Positions 43,358-55,296 are shown, numbered from the stretch's first letter. The stretch: 64,000 nt of DNA from Mesostigma viride (GCA_009746045.1 RPFO01000406.1:2282287-2346286), one strand, 5' to 3'. A program made the numbers and translations. The notes: generated by a model not told the origin, from the sequence alone.

Positions 43358-43765
43358 AGTTAGCTGAGATACCTCGAGGCTGACTTGTGGCCGGAGCCAC
43401 ACAGGGGAACATACAGTGTGACCGGAGTTATTCTGGCGGAGACAGAATAACGGTGCCGAGCGCCGGTTGTGGCGCGACGCACACACGTGTACGCAAGTTA
43501 CGTAGCTAGCAACTAGTCTAGTGGACGTTGTGCGTAGTAACGTTGCTCCAGGTCTAGAAGCCTCTAGAACCTGGACACGTGGCGGACAAGTGAGCGTAGT
43601 CCAGTTGTCCTAGGGATCTCGTGTGAGTGATGTGTCCACGACATATAATGTGTGCCCACATATGGAGTGAATAATGACAAGGAACGCCCCGATCCCTGGC
43701 GTTGCTGCAGCCATCATTCTCACACTGAGTCCCAACGTCTCCGACGTACATCTATATATCTAACT
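43358..43765. mobile_element. solo LTR of a further family, in pol of B
   Basis: 408 bp from AGTTAGCTGAG to ATATATCTAACT, flanked by TTGGG on both sides (43353-43357 and 43766-43770). The left body of B shows the empty site with one TTGGG. The ends AGTTAG/CTAACT are the same type as the LTR ends of B to D. It differs from all of them in sequence. Confidence 0.88.
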
Positions 43766-45646
43766 TTGGGAGAGGTTACTGCCCCTGTCATGGGTGTGGA
43801 TGTGACCTTCCTTGTCCTAGAGGACTATGATGGCCCTGTGATTTTGGGTCAGAATTTTCTGGGCAATCCTGGGATTTCTATCAGAGCTACAGCTCTGAGA
43901 AGAGATGGCTGGGGGATGATTCCCCTAGAAAATTTCAGGACAACATTTCCAGTCAGGTGCAGGGCCAAGCCAGTCAAGGGTGTAAAATGGGACGAAGGGG
44001 AGGTGCCCCCAGCGGCCAGTTTGGTGATTCCAGCTGTGTTGCACCCCAGCAGTATTGGCATAACTCACAGGAGCCTTGCTGCACACTCTCCTTTGACATA
44101 TGACCAGCTGGTCCAAGAGATGAGCTCGCCTACTTTGTTTGAGGCTTGGAAGCTCGCCTTCTCCAAGGCACTGGAGGAGTGGTTGCAGTTTGAGTGTGCT
44201 GCACCAACAGACAGACGTCCCCCAGCATCAAGGAAGCTTGCTTTGAGATTTGTGCTGAAGAGGAAGGTTGTGGATGAGGTATCAGTGCCCCATGTCAGGC
44301 CTGTCCTGAATGAGTATCACGGCACGGGGAGTCTGCCAGGAGAGGAGCTATACACGCCAGGGATGCTACACGACACATGGAGAATTTTGCTATGTCTCTA
44401 CGTGGGGTTGCTGAACAGGGGAGCAGCTATGTCATCAGTGCTGCTGGACTTCAAGAGGGCATTTTTAAAATCTGATCCAGAAGTGGCCAGGAGGGTGTGG
44501 AAGCAGGATGAGCCTTACTGTGTTGAGGTGCCTGCCATCTGGAAGCTGGAGCTGCATCAACAATTCCTGGTTATTCTGAAGGGCCTGGAAGGACTCAGGT
44601 CGAGCCCAATCATCTGGAGACTCACGCTGCAGGAAGCTCTGATCAGTGAGTGTGGCTTGAGAGTGTCTTCAGTTGATCCCTGTTTGCTGCTGGCCCAATG
44701 GGAGGGTCTGCCAGTGTATGCTAGTTTGCATGGAGATGATCTGCATTTGCTAGCCCCCACGACCTGGCTGAAGAAGTTTATTCCTGTCATCAGTGGCAAG
44801 TTTTCACTGGGCAAGGAGCTGTGGCAGGAGCCCAACAAGCCTGTAGTGTTCTGTGGAATGCAGGCTACCCTGTTCAGGAGGGACGGGGAGTGGAGTATCA
44901 GGCTTCAGGCTGGAGGAGATTATAAACAGACCATTGTGAAGGCCTTGCCAGAGAAGATCACCCAGGCTGCAGGACCTGAGTTGAGAGGCATGTGGGCCTG
45001 GTTTGCCAGCATCTGTGGTCCGTCTTTGATGGTCCATAGCAGAATGCCTGATGAGGTGCTTGAGGATGAGAAGCCTCGAGTCATAGCCCGGTTGGTGGAG
45101 AGTACCCCTGATCTGATTTTGTCTGGGATTGACTTTACCCAGCCTATCACCTTGGAGATCTTTGTTGACAGTTCCATGGATGCTCGCCAGGTTACCAAGG
45201 TCAGGGGGAGATCTGCTGCTCTGTTTGCTTTTTATCAGAGCAGGGCAAGTTTGTTCAGCTGGTACAGCAGACTGCAGAAGAGGGTCTGTATCAGTTCAGA
45301 TGTGGCAGAATGCAGGGCCATATGCGAGGGGATCCAGTCCAGCCTGTACATAAAGGAGTTAATGCTGGAGCTGGCTTCAGTTACCCCTTGGACCTTGCAG
45401 ATGGAGACGTTGTTGCTAACAGACAGCATGGGTATGGTCCAGTTTGTTCACAAGCAGCTGGCCAGGAGCCGGGACCTGGATTATTTGTTGCTGAAGGAGT
45501 TGGCCAATTTGGTTGACTTGAAGCATATCCCTGGCGAGGAGAACCCTGCTGATGCATTGACAAAGCTGCCACACAAGGCCCCAGCCCAGTACAATGTACT
45601 GAGGAAACTCATGAATGCTGACTGTCAAGTCGGTCTATCTGTCTAA

Positions 45647-46222
45647 AAGCTGAGAGCTGGGTGCTTAAGTCTCTGGATATCAGGCTGGGAGCTTGATTGT
45701 ACATAATCCTGAGCACACCTTGAGGGGTGAGACATGTCTCTGGTGTGGGAATGTCTGACATTGTCTCTGATGGAGAGATGTCTATCTGGGGTTTTCATCT
45801 CAGTCTGAGGTTTCCCCAGATCTGTGGTTTGTGGGCGGGGTTCGATTCCCTGGTGCCGTCTTAAGGCGGAGTTTCACGGACTGGCTGACCCATCCACCAT
45901 GCTGGTGAGGTGGCGACAGGTCCCCTGATTTTCCACGGTTGGAACGAGTATGGGAGCTTGTGTTTTGCATGTGCTTCGCGTAGATGTTGTGTCTGGTTCG
46001 ATAAGGGGCAGCAGACCGGCGCCGACTCCCGTCTGGGGGTCAGCAATGTTTTCTGATGAGCTGTTGTGGGTGATCTGTGGGGTTTCGCCTAAGGTCCTGA
46101 AGGTTGTACATACTTCTCAAGTTCTTAGCTGAACACCTATGGGCTGCCACAGTTGGCCAACCTCTTGTACATGGGTAACACAACGAGCTTCCCGTGAAGG
46201 GATAGGGACTCATTGTAATTTG
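45647..46222 (+). other. 3' untranslated region of the right B body
   Basis: Mirror of 26514-27089. It ends abruptly at CATTGTAATTTG, where an LTR of opposite orientation is joined and the polypurine tract is missing. Confidence 0.75.
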
Positions 46223-46917
46223 AGTTAACGTTCTTATCACACGCAATGTGAAGGATATGGTTGCAATGCAGCAATGTGTGATATGGTTGGAAACGGAGCT
46301 TTGTTAAAATCGGATAATGTTACAGCGCTCACACACTTGAGGCTTGTACACGCGCTTGCCAAGTCAAGGCACAACACGTGAGGCGGGCTCGCAAGAGATG
46401 CCCATTTGGCACTGGCCTATTGTTTATATACTTGTGCACTGTGCTTGCTAGTCCTGAGCAGCCTAGAAGGCCTGCTCAGTAATAACACCCCCGGTACAGT
46501 ATTCACTACCTGTACAGCGCTCAACTCCTATACAGTAGGTCTGCCATACAGGCACAATGACCACAGAGCACAGTCCACAGTGACTATTGCATCTGCACCT
46601 AGAAGTCCAGGACTAAGCCTGCGGTACCAACAGACCACAGGTTAAGGTTCCTATTTCCTGCGTACGACGTATTAATCCAATACCGTCGTAGGTACAGCAC
46701 CTAATTCCTGTCAGCCCAGGAATTACTGTCGACCCCATATGTCGTCGGCAAATATTCACGTCCGACTTAGAAGAACAGCCGGCTCGCGCTCGCGCGCGAC
46801 CGGGAAGTCGGAACGCCATAACTTTCTTGATACTTGTCGGAATGAACTCGTTCCGGTGCCGCTGGAATCGCAGAGATATGCCGAATCAGGATCACGCCAA
46901 TGCGCTTGGCGTTAACT
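46223..46917 (-). repeat. LTR of element B, right outer copy
   Basis: 695 bp, minus orientation like the left outer copy. Its outer end borders the target duplication CATGT (46918-46922). Confidence 0.9.
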
Positions 46918-46936
46918 CATGTTGCCACTGAGTGAC

Positions 46937-47284
46937 TCATGCGGCTTCTTCAAGCAGGCAGGGCAGAAACATGCTGTCGGCGCTACGCACCGTGATCATC
47001 AGTGACATCAACCTCAATGGACGGGTAAACGTGCTTGCGGACATATGCTGATGCGAGCACCGGTAGACGATGCCTGTCCTTGATCTACTAGTGCCCCTTC
47101 CACCGCATTTCAGAGGCACCCCCTCAATCTCACGCAGCCTCCAGACCTTGGGGTCGTCCTCACGTATGCCAGACCGCTTCTGCATGCATGACATATCACG
47201 ATGCATTGCAGGGCACACAGTATAGATATTATAAGATAATAGATCTAGGACACTTACGAATAATAAAGAGAAAAATGTAAACAA
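46937..47284 (-). CDS. hypothetical fragment next to element B
   Basis: 115 residues, open to a TGA about 15 bp from the insertion. The middle, RSGIREDDPKVWRLREIEG, has protein-like composition and is followed by Cys/His residues (PLKCGG, YRCSHQHMS). The first 35 residues are hydrophobic and probably intronic. It may be an exon of a gene or of an older transposase into which B inserted. No family assigned. Confidence 0.3.
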   Translation of the reverse strand: MFTFFSLLFVSVLDLLSYNIYTVCPAMHRDMSCMQKRSGIREDDPKVWRLREIEGVPLKCGGRGTSRSRTGIVYRCSHQHMSASTFTRPLRLMSLMITVRSADSMFLPCLLEEAA

Positions 47285-47445
47285 TATGCTGCACTACAGA
47301 CCTACAAAAATTAAGCGCATGAAACTGAGACGGTTTTATATGTAAATAGGAATGACAACTGACTGACCATATAAAATATATAATGGGCGATGAAGATAGA
47401 ACTAGGTTAAGACAACAACCAGTGACCACCGGCATTCGAGCCAGG

Positions 47446-47895
47446 TCATGGGCGATTACGGGGGGGCTGCCGCCGATCACATAGCAAGGCTTCCCCTGGT
47501 ATGCACCCGTGCGGGGGGTGCCTTCCTACGGGCGGTCGTTGGAGCAAACACGCGGTGTTGTGCAGTGGCCGGGGGCGTGTCTTCCTCGACGCGGCCTGTG
47601 GAGGCAGAAGGTGCCGACTTCTTCTCGGGTGCAGCACACCTGTCGTTGAGCGGTGCAGTGGCCGCGGGAGGCGTGTCTTCCTCGACGCGGCCTGTCGAGG
47701 CAGAAGACGTGCTGACTTGAACCTCTTGGGTGCAACACACCTGTCGTTGAGCCCAGCGGCAAGAAGACTTGCATCGCTGCTTGAAGCTGAAGCGCTTAGA
47801 GATGCTTGCTGTCGGCTTTGCGTCTGCCTGCCGGGAAGGGGCTTCACAGGAGAGACCGTGAGGTCGATGGTAATGCGCGGCATTCTGCTTGACAA
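47446..47895 (-). CDS. hypothetical repeat-containing protein start
   Basis: An ATG at 47883 begins MPRITIDLTVSPVKPLPGRQ, followed by a Ser/Ala-rich stretch and repeats containing LNDRC. Two 93-bp tandem repeats (about 47562-47654 and 47655-47747) encode, in a shifted frame, ASTGRVEEDTPPA. One frame change would be needed to read both repeats in that form. A TATA-like AATTTATACCC lies about 60 bp upstream. Function unknown. It may be the 5' exon of the gene whose other pieces flank element B. Confidence 0.35.
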   Translation of the reverse strand: MSSRMPRITIDLTVSPVKPLPGRQTQSRQQASLSASASSSDASLLAAGLNDRCVAPKRFKSARLLPRQAASRKTRLPRPLHRSTTGVLHPRRSRHLLPPQAASRKTRPRPLHNTACLLQRPPVGRHPPHGCIPGEALLCDRRQPPRNRP

Positions 47896-48090
47896 CAGCA
47901 GAAGTTAGAATGTGGTGGAAGGGCACCAAAAGGGAAGAACGGACGCAATTTATACCCACCTAAACGCCAAATATCTGTAGGCGCCCAACCGTCATTGCGA
48001 CCTGTCATTTGTCAGAGTTAGGTATTGCGGACTTGTCCTAGAAGTAACACCGCGCCAAAAAGCTAGTCAACCGACTCCTGACACCGGATG
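47896..48090. other. flank between hypothetical gene and element D
   Basis: No gene. Ends in GGATG, the left target duplication of element D. Confidence 0.5.
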
Positions 48091-48707
48091 AGTTGTGATA
48101 GTGAGAATGCCACGAATTCCGCCATGGTTCTTGCAGGAAGTTGCCTTTATTAATAACAAGGAAACACAGACGTAAGTCACGTCACTTCCAAGACTGCACG
48201 CAGCACAGACGACAGGGTCGCAGTGCCAAGAGAACGTGCACGCAAGAACTAGCGTCCCGGTGTGACCAAGTCACTCATATAGCTTGCTAGGGACGCGTCC
48301 AAGTATTCAGCTGCACTGTCACAGCTGAACTGTCAATCAATTGATTACACAGACTCTGGCACGCCTTTGGCGCGCAGATCTATCAATTGTCCATACGGCT
48401 AGTCCTGTGGACCTATCCGTACACTAGTCAGCATCAATTGTCTCATAGGTCCTGGCGCGCTACAGCACGCCTACCTATCAATTGACCATCAAGTCCTGTA
48501 CAAGTCCTGTCAACGTCCTGCGGACTATCAAAGTGACACTTGTACATCCTGTGTCCGTACGCGCCCACAGTGGCGCGCCGGGTACTGTCGGCACAGCCTA
48601 GGAAACGTCATAACTTTTACGTTCCTTAACCAAATGAGGCGTTCAAGGTGCCGTTGGAAAGAGCGTAACAATCTCTATCCATCTAACGTAAATCCTTTAC
48701 GTTAACT
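48091..48707 (-). repeat. 3' LTR of element D
   Basis: 617 bp; on the plus strand AGTTGTGATAG...ACGTTAACT. The purine tract (minus strand AAAGAAAAGAAGGGATTGG) abuts its start. Confidence 0.9.
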
Positions 48708-49656
48708 CCAATCCCTTCTTTTCTTTAGGGATCACATCCCCTGCCAGGGACCCTTGAAGTAGCTTGAAATGTCCTTCACTCCAGCTTGAAGCTTGAACAG
48801 ATGTCTTTAATGGCCATTGCCATTCCCCCAGCCCTTTCTTTTAAGGAACTGGAAAAGAAACAGATCTGCCACAGGGAAAACCATTCCATGAGAAATGGAT
48901 AAAAACCTATGGAAGTGGCATTACAGAGTACCACCAGATATTAGAAGCACACAAAATTAAATACATACAGGTTAATTCTATGAGGTCTTCTCCAGGAATT
49001 AATCCCATCACCTCGGTAGAGCCTCCAGTACAATGACCTTCTGGCGGTGAGTTACATTAATCCCAGATACTAATCCCATAAAACCCAGTACATATTCAAT
49101 ATAAGTACAATAAATCCATGACAATTAAAATACCACTTGACAAAGTAAGGCGTATTACAATAGTTTGCCTGTCATTCTCTCAACAGGGGTCTATTGGCGC
49201 CCGTCTTACGGCGCCCGTCTACTTGCCAGATGGTAAACTGCCACAGCAAACAAATGACAAAATGAAACACATAGGCAACAATTAAATCCTGCCCTGGGGA
49301 ACTAGGGAAGTCTGAACAGGCAAACACCTGAACAGGCCAGCTTGTAGAAACATAATACCAGGGAATCGAACCCCGCCCTATAAACCCCAGAATAAAGGTT
49401 CCCAGACCATTGTGAGAAGTATGTACAAATATACATTTCTTTTAAAATAGAATACATGGTCTGTAATGGACCTGTCAACCTTGTGTAGTCAACAGCATGA
49501 ACCCCAGCCAAAACCTGGCTGTATCCTGATTAAAATCAGAGTGAGTGTACCATGGTCCATGAGCCTTAGTACAGACTAAAATACAGGTATTATGCCAGTC
49601 ACAATGCTGACACTACCACACAATCTGCTCTCCAATGCCCTATAACCAGCACCAGC
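48708..49656 (-). other. 3' untranslated region of element D
   Basis: Non-coding, AT-leaning, with the polypurine tract next to the LTR. No ORF of interest. Confidence 0.7.
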
Positions 49657-52600
49657 TTAGACAGCTTGCTGAGATGGGTCCATCAGAGACTGAAGAACCT
49701 TGTATTGCACTGCTGCCTTCTGCACTAGCTTGGTCAAAGCATCAGCAGGATTGTCAACCCCAGGGATATGCTCAATATTGGCCAAGGAGGACAACTCCTT
49801 AAGAAGGAGATAATCCAAGTCCCTACTTCTGGCCATCTGCCTGTGCACAAACTGCACCATCCCCATGGAGTCTGTTTTTAGAAGAGTGGTAACCTGAAGT
49901 GGCCAAGGAGTGTTAGAAGTCATCTGATGAAGCAACTCCTTCAGATAAAGGCTTGTGTGAATGCCTTCACAAATAGCCCTGCATTCTGCCACATCACTGC
50001 TGACAGCCACCCGTTTGTGCAGGCGACTAAACCAGCTCACCAAACTCCCCAGGCCTTCCTGTCTGAGCACAAAGAGCCCTGCAGCCCTGCCCCTGACCTT
50101 GGAGACCTGCCTGCTGTCCATTGAGCTATCCACATACAGCTCCATGCAAATGGGTTGTGATAAATCCACTGCAGACAACAGAATGCCAGATGAAGCCCTG
50201 ACCTGATCAGCCACCTTGGCAGACCCTAGCTCCACCAGCATGTCATCAGGCAACCTGGCTATGACCATAAGGTCTGGCCTGGAAATGCCTGCCACCCAAG
50301 CAACCATGCCCCTCACCATGGGACACAGTGCCTGTGTGATGGTTGGAGGAAGCTTGCTAATGAGGGTCTCTTGATAGTCATTGCCCCCCACCAGCAGCAT
50401 ACGCCACTCCCCTCCCTTCTTCACCAGTGTGGCCTCCATGCCCACAAACAGCAGAGGCTCATTCTCCACCTGCCATTGCTCCCTACCCAGAGGAAACTTG
50501 GACTTAATGATGGAGATCAGCTCCTTAAGCCACGACGTGGGAGCTATCAGATGTAGGTCATCCCCGTGCAGCGAAGCATACACTGGCAGGCCTTCCCATT
50601 GCCCCAGAAACAGACAGGGGTCTACAGGAGAGACCTTCAAGTTGCAATGCTCCTTCAGGAAACGGTTGAGAGTCTCCCTCCAGATTATTGGACTTGACCT
50701 CAGGCCCTCCAGGCCCTTGAGGATTTTAAGGAACTCCGTGTGGATGTCCCTTTTCCATACAGCAGGCACCCTAACATAGAAAGGCGTCTTGCCCTCCCAC
50801 TTTTCCTGTGCCACATCTGCATCCCCTCCAGAAATGCCCTCTTGAAGTCTACACCACTGAGCCATAGTCCAAGCCCTTGTTGAGAAGGCCTAGAAAGACA
50901 CACAGCAGCAGCCTCCAAGTATCATGCAGCATGCCAGGGGTATACAACTCCTCAGCAGTGCACTCACCAGTACCCTTGAACTCATTCAGCACTGGCCTGA
51001 CATGTGGTACCTTGACCCCGTCCACCTCCTTCATCTTGATGACAAACTTGAGCTTGAGTAGACGTCGTGCAGGAGGCAGGTCATTGACAGGTTCCACGCA
51101 TTTCTTGGAGATCCAGTCCTCCCCAGATTTAATCAACCCAGTGTGACCTGGGGACACATAATGGGAGAGGACATGAGCTTCACCAGGCCTTGGTAGTTGA
51201 TAGGGCTGTGTCCAGCAAGTGAGTGAGGACCAATGCCCAAACTGCTTGGATGACTAGCAGCTGGCAGTATGAGGTCATCAACCAAGGGCTCCTGCCCCTG
51301 GCACACTTGCACACGCTTAACCGACCTGGTTACTGCACGTGATAGGTGAGTGGTCCTGAAATTAATCAGTGGGACCTGACCAGCCCCTTCCTTAGTCAGG
51401 AGAGAGGACGTGATCACTACCCATCCTGGCATAGGAAATTCTGCCCCAGAAGAGCAGGTCCTTGATAGCCCTCCAAGACACAAAAAGCAGTGTCCTGTCC
51501 AAGGATAGGAATGAATACCTCACCCAGTACCTTCACGTGTACCCCGCCACTGAAGTCAGACACAAACTGATAGCTGGGTTCAGACATGCTGTACCCTGCT
51601 GCAGCCCTGGTCCCAATGATGGAAACCTGAGAATTAGTGTCTACCTCTAAGGCAGTGTCCAGCCCCAGATTGCCATGCCACCTGAGCTTGGCTACCTTGG
51701 GCTGCTTCTTGGCCCTTTGTAGAGCCCCAATCAATCCAGCCAAACTTGTCCCCCTGGGCTTGGTTAGTGCCTTGGGCTTGACAGTTGACTCCCCAGCTGT
51801 TGACCTTGCAGCCTGTTCAACAAGTACCTCTGCAACCTGGCCAGGGCTGACAGATTCCCCTGCAACAGATGTGGTCGTTGCGTCAGTGATGTCACCTGGG
51901 ACCTGAAAATCCTGCAGATCCTGTGAGCCTTGTGCCTGACTGCCCTCATTCATCAGGTTAGGCTTGACATATGACCAACTCAGCCGGTGTACATGCTTTG
52001 GTTCGTCCTCCATGCTGACCAAGCATGCGTGGCTAGCTTCATCAACCTGGGTAACCACCCCAGGACTCCAGCTACCACGTTTGCCATAAAGGCTAGGTTC
52101 CTTCCAAGCTAGGACCTTCTGACCCACTTGTGGCTCCAGCATCTTCCAACCCCGGTCCTTCTCCCTCAGCTTGGCAAAGGTGACATGTGCAGCATGTTTC
52201 CAGCCCTCCAGCACATGTGGTGGGCACAGGCCATGATATAGACCCATTGGGCTGACAGCAACTCCATCATAGTAGAAGTTAACCCTGCTGTTCAGCTGCT
52301 GCTCCACGTTCCTCAGCCATGCACTCCTGACAAGTGCAGGTGCAGACAAGGGTACCCAGTCTTCAGAGATGATCAATTTCTTGACCTCCTGGATTGCCCT
52401 CTCGATAGCACCCTGCTGCCCATGAGCCTCCCTAGGTGTAACCAGCAACTCAGGAAGGGTAGGATCACCCTTGAGATGCTGAAACTGCATGTCCACCTGG
52501 ATCCTTGTGGTAGGAAACTTGGCTCTTACATTCTGCAGGGCAGCCAGCAAGTACCTGTTCTTCATAGAAGGTAAATGCTCCAGCACCTTGTATTTCGTGT

Positions 52601-53277
52601 ACCTGTCCACGCACACCAACAGTTGCATGCCCCTGATGTGTTGGATATCACACTGCAGATCACCAATGCTCTGAGGTAGAGCTTTGGCATGTGATTTCCT
52701 GGGCTTGTTGGAGGACAACTGGCACTTACACCGTGAGGCAGCTTGCTGACACGCCTTAAGAAGGGGTGCCCTGCCCATACGGAAGGCAAAGTTGTTTGAC
52801 AGAGAAGTGGCATGCCCAAACATGTTGTGGATTCGGGCACCCAACTCCTGGTACACAGAGGAAGCAGTCCCTGGCACAGTCAGGACTGTGCTGTCAGGTT
52901 GTCCAGCATCACCATGCTGACTTCCATCCTGTTCTGACTCAGAGCCTGAGTCACCCTGCTCATGCCCAACACCTGGACCGCCAGCAGGGACCACATGCAT
53001 ACCACCAGAGGCCTTCACACCCCTCTGTGGTTGTACATTGGTTTCTCTCAAAATGAGAGGTCCACCCTCGTGCCCAGCACGAGGATGCATGGGTCAGACA
53101 TTCTTACAGCTGCACAGCTGTCAAGGACGTCTTCATAGGAACCTGTACCTCTCCAGGTGACCTGGGGCCACACTGAACCTGGAGATCACCCTCTTGTTGC
53201 CCAGATATAAAATCTGCATTGGAGCACCTGGCCTCCCCCTTGGGTGAATTAAGGTGTGTAGGGGTTGCCTCAGACAG
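49657..53277 (-). pseudogene. Pol of element D (at least four frame breaks)
   Basis: Frames 53090-51417, 51483-51133, 51157-50849 and 50865-49657 together give the usual set. Integrase zinc region: IHNMFGH, CKCQLSSNKP. Core: VDMQFQ, EAHGQQGAIERA. Retropepsin-like domain: LEVDTNSQVSI, ALLGQNFL. RT: VDFKRAFLEG and catalytic LHGDD. RNase H: YVDSSMD, VAECRAI, ADALTK. Breaks lie near 51430, 51145 and 50860, plus one between the gag stop and 53090. Domain order is the same as in the other elements. The last 402 residues remain open, so decay is mild but fatal. Confidence 0.85.
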
Positions 53278-54393
53278 TCACTGCTCCTTGTTGTCTTCTT
53301 GCTGACTGCCCTTTGAAGGCTGGCCTGCCTGGGACTTGTTGTTGTTCTTCTTGTTGTTGTTGTTGTTATTCTTGTTGCTGCCCTGGCCCTGGGACTTCTT
53401 GAAGCTGGGACACTCCTTCTTGATGTGCCCCCACCCCTTGCACAGGTAGCATTGTATCTTGGACTTGCCCTGGCCACTGCCCCCATTGTCAGACGCGTTG
53501 CCCTGCTTGGGCTGACCACCCACCCGCCTGAACACCGACTTGGAGTGTGACCTCCTGTCAGAATCAGGTGAATGATCTCCCTTGCGCTTGTTATGGTTGC
53601 CCCTACGCCCTCCTTGGCTTCGGTCAGCCTCAGACGTCTTGGAGCCACCCTGGGTACGCCCGCCTGCCTGGGTAGCCTTCACTGCTGGCACTCCACCCTC
53701 AAACAGCTCCTCTGCCTCGAGTGCTTGTTTAATGATGACCTTGTAGGCCTTCAGGGTAGAGTGTGGGGCACACATGACTTTTAAGGAGCCACGTGTCGCC
53801 TTATCCAGCCCAGAAACCTTGAGCCAGTTGGTTAGGGCTATGTTATCAGCGACATTAAAGCCGTGAGCCCTGCCCTCCTCAACCATCTTACAATAGTTGA
53901 GAAAGTTCTGGATCAGGTCCCCCTTGACCTCCCACCCTTGATACTTGTCCTGCCAATGGATGCCGACCTTCTTGCGTTGGTCTCCAGCAGCTCCTTCAGC
54001 TCAGCCACGTACAGTGCCCAGGCCTTATTGGCCTTTTGCACTCCCTGGTTAGGTCCTTAATCTGGTCAGTACACTTGCCAAAAGTGCTACTGCCTATCCA
54101 GATTTGATAGTAATTTGTACCACCGTACAAGCTAGGGAACCCTTCCAATCCTCCACAAACTCTTCAGCCTGCTTAGGCTTGGAGTCTGAGGTTACAGGCT
54201 GCAACTGATTGACAATTAAAAGACCCTGTGTGGTAAGATCAAAGCCATGAATAGCTTGTGCATTATTATTATTGTGAGGAAGGTTGGTAATCTCTCCGGT
54301 AAGCCCCACGTCATCTACGTGAGCGGTTCCACTACCAGCACCCCCATTATTATTCCCACTGGCTGGACCCTTGCTACGGCGTCCCTCAGCCAT
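53278..54393 (-). pseudogene. Gag of element D (broken in the middle)
   Basis: The N-terminal frame starts MAEGRRSKGPASGNNNG at 54393 and stops at 54094. The C-terminal 202 residues (53886-53278) keep the second half of a capsid region, a zinc knuckle (CYLCKGWGHIKKEC) and an Asn/Lys-rich tail encoded by AAC repeats. The part in between has stops in every frame I followed. The terminal codon is TGA at 53280-53278, followed by CTG-TCT-GAG. Confidence 0.75.
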
Positions 54394-54563
54394 CCTGCAC
54401 TACCAGCTATTCAAAGAACACCTTAACAAAGCAGCAGAAAATATGTACAAAATTTTTGTGTCGCCACTGGCGCCTGCGCCGGTGTCGCTGCCGCCCCCGC
54501 GAATTGCCGCTGAAAAGTCGACAAAAAAATGTCGACGAGTACTGCAAAAGAAAATTAGGCCGA

Positions 54564-55272
54564 CTAGTAGTCAAGGCCCCTGAAGTCGCAGTACGTGTAT
54601 ACGAACTCACGATCCTCCATATCCAGCTCCGGACCTGCACCGGTATGAATTAAAACCGGTGTGCTCCCCGCCGCGTAAGTTGCGACGCGCCGACGCGCGA
54701 CGAGGCGCAGAGGATGTGTAAAGATCGTCAATAATTCCCACCCCGCGGGAATCCACTCTCGCACAGAGGCGAGAAATGCCACCAGGTTAATTAAAACCTG
54801 GCGCTCACGACTGCGTACGCCGCGAGTGAGCAGCGATAGCAGCGCGAGATCCTGAAACAAATTTGTTGACACCGCCGGCGCGCCCCCCGTGCGTAGCGAT
54901 GCCCAGTTTTGCAGGTTTCTCTGGTAACCGGTGAGTGAAGAGAGGACGTTGTCCAACTCCTCAATGGCAGTCGTGACTTCGGTCACCGACCGCAAACCTC
55001 CCCGCACCTGGACCGTAAATGTCGATAAAATGTTTCGAATCTGGTCCAACAGGTTGCGGATTGCCGGCACCAGTGCTGGCAAATCGGGGTCCTCGGGGTT
55101 ATCCCCGAGCAATGGTGAGCTGCGCGCTGTTGACGATGAAGCTCGTCGAGCGAGATCGTAACTTCGTCGAGCAATTGCTGCCACGACGGCGCAGTCGGTC
55201 TTGACGAAGACCAGCCGGCGGAGCGGCTATTTCCTCGTCATCGGGAATCCGAAATTCTTCAGAATTTGGCAT
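54564..55272 (-). pseudogene. ORF1 of element D, upstream of gag (frame broken near start)
   Basis: The ATG at 55272 begins MPNSEEFRIPDDEEIAAPP in one frame. From about 55184 another frame is open for 206 residues, with a helical stretch (LVPAIRNLLDQIRNIL and later hydrophobic repeats) and an acidic end. It has the same place as ORF1 in B, C and E and a similar length, but sequence similarity to them is weak by eye. Confidence 0.5.
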
Positions 55273-55296
55273 CTTTTTAACAGAGCGTGTAATACG

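Larger units (their letters stand above)
33467..45646 (+). pseudogene. Pol of element B, right body (split and frameshifted)
   Basis: Same polyprotein as 27090-30647, carried in pieces: 33467-33615, 41785-43357 and 43766-45646. Three lesions are visible. Element C is inserted at codon Ser of TTES-MPAV with duplication AGTAT. A 2-base excess at about 42206 (ARTDLF instead of ARTPIL) shifts the frame just before the integrase core. A solo LTR with duplication TTGGG is inserted inside the protease-like domain. Beyond that, the RT and RNase H parts (from about 43770) are open and differ from the left body by only a few residues. It cannot make a full polyprotein. Confidence 0.85.
24464..46922 (-). 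mobile_element. composite rearranged LTR retrotransposon B (with nested C and a solo LTR)
   Basis: The whole block is bounded by CATGT (24464-24468 and 46918-46922), a 5-bp target duplication, with minus-oriented 695-bp LTRs just inside both ends. Interior from left: 3' untranslated region with polypurine tract (-); a 3' pol tail (+); a third LTR (+); pol and gag end (-); an inverted junction at 31172; then ORF1, gag and pol (+) up to the right LTR. The two bodies form an inverted repeat (25819-31172 against 32975-46917, leaving out later insertions). Without element C and the solo LTR it is about 13.9 kb. The single target duplication implies integration as one already rearranged DNA. Confidence 0.85.

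Noticed and set aside
24469-46917. Two independent B insertions head to head
   Set aside because: There is only one outer target duplication, no host DNA between the bodies, and the internal LTR joins to element sequence on both sides.
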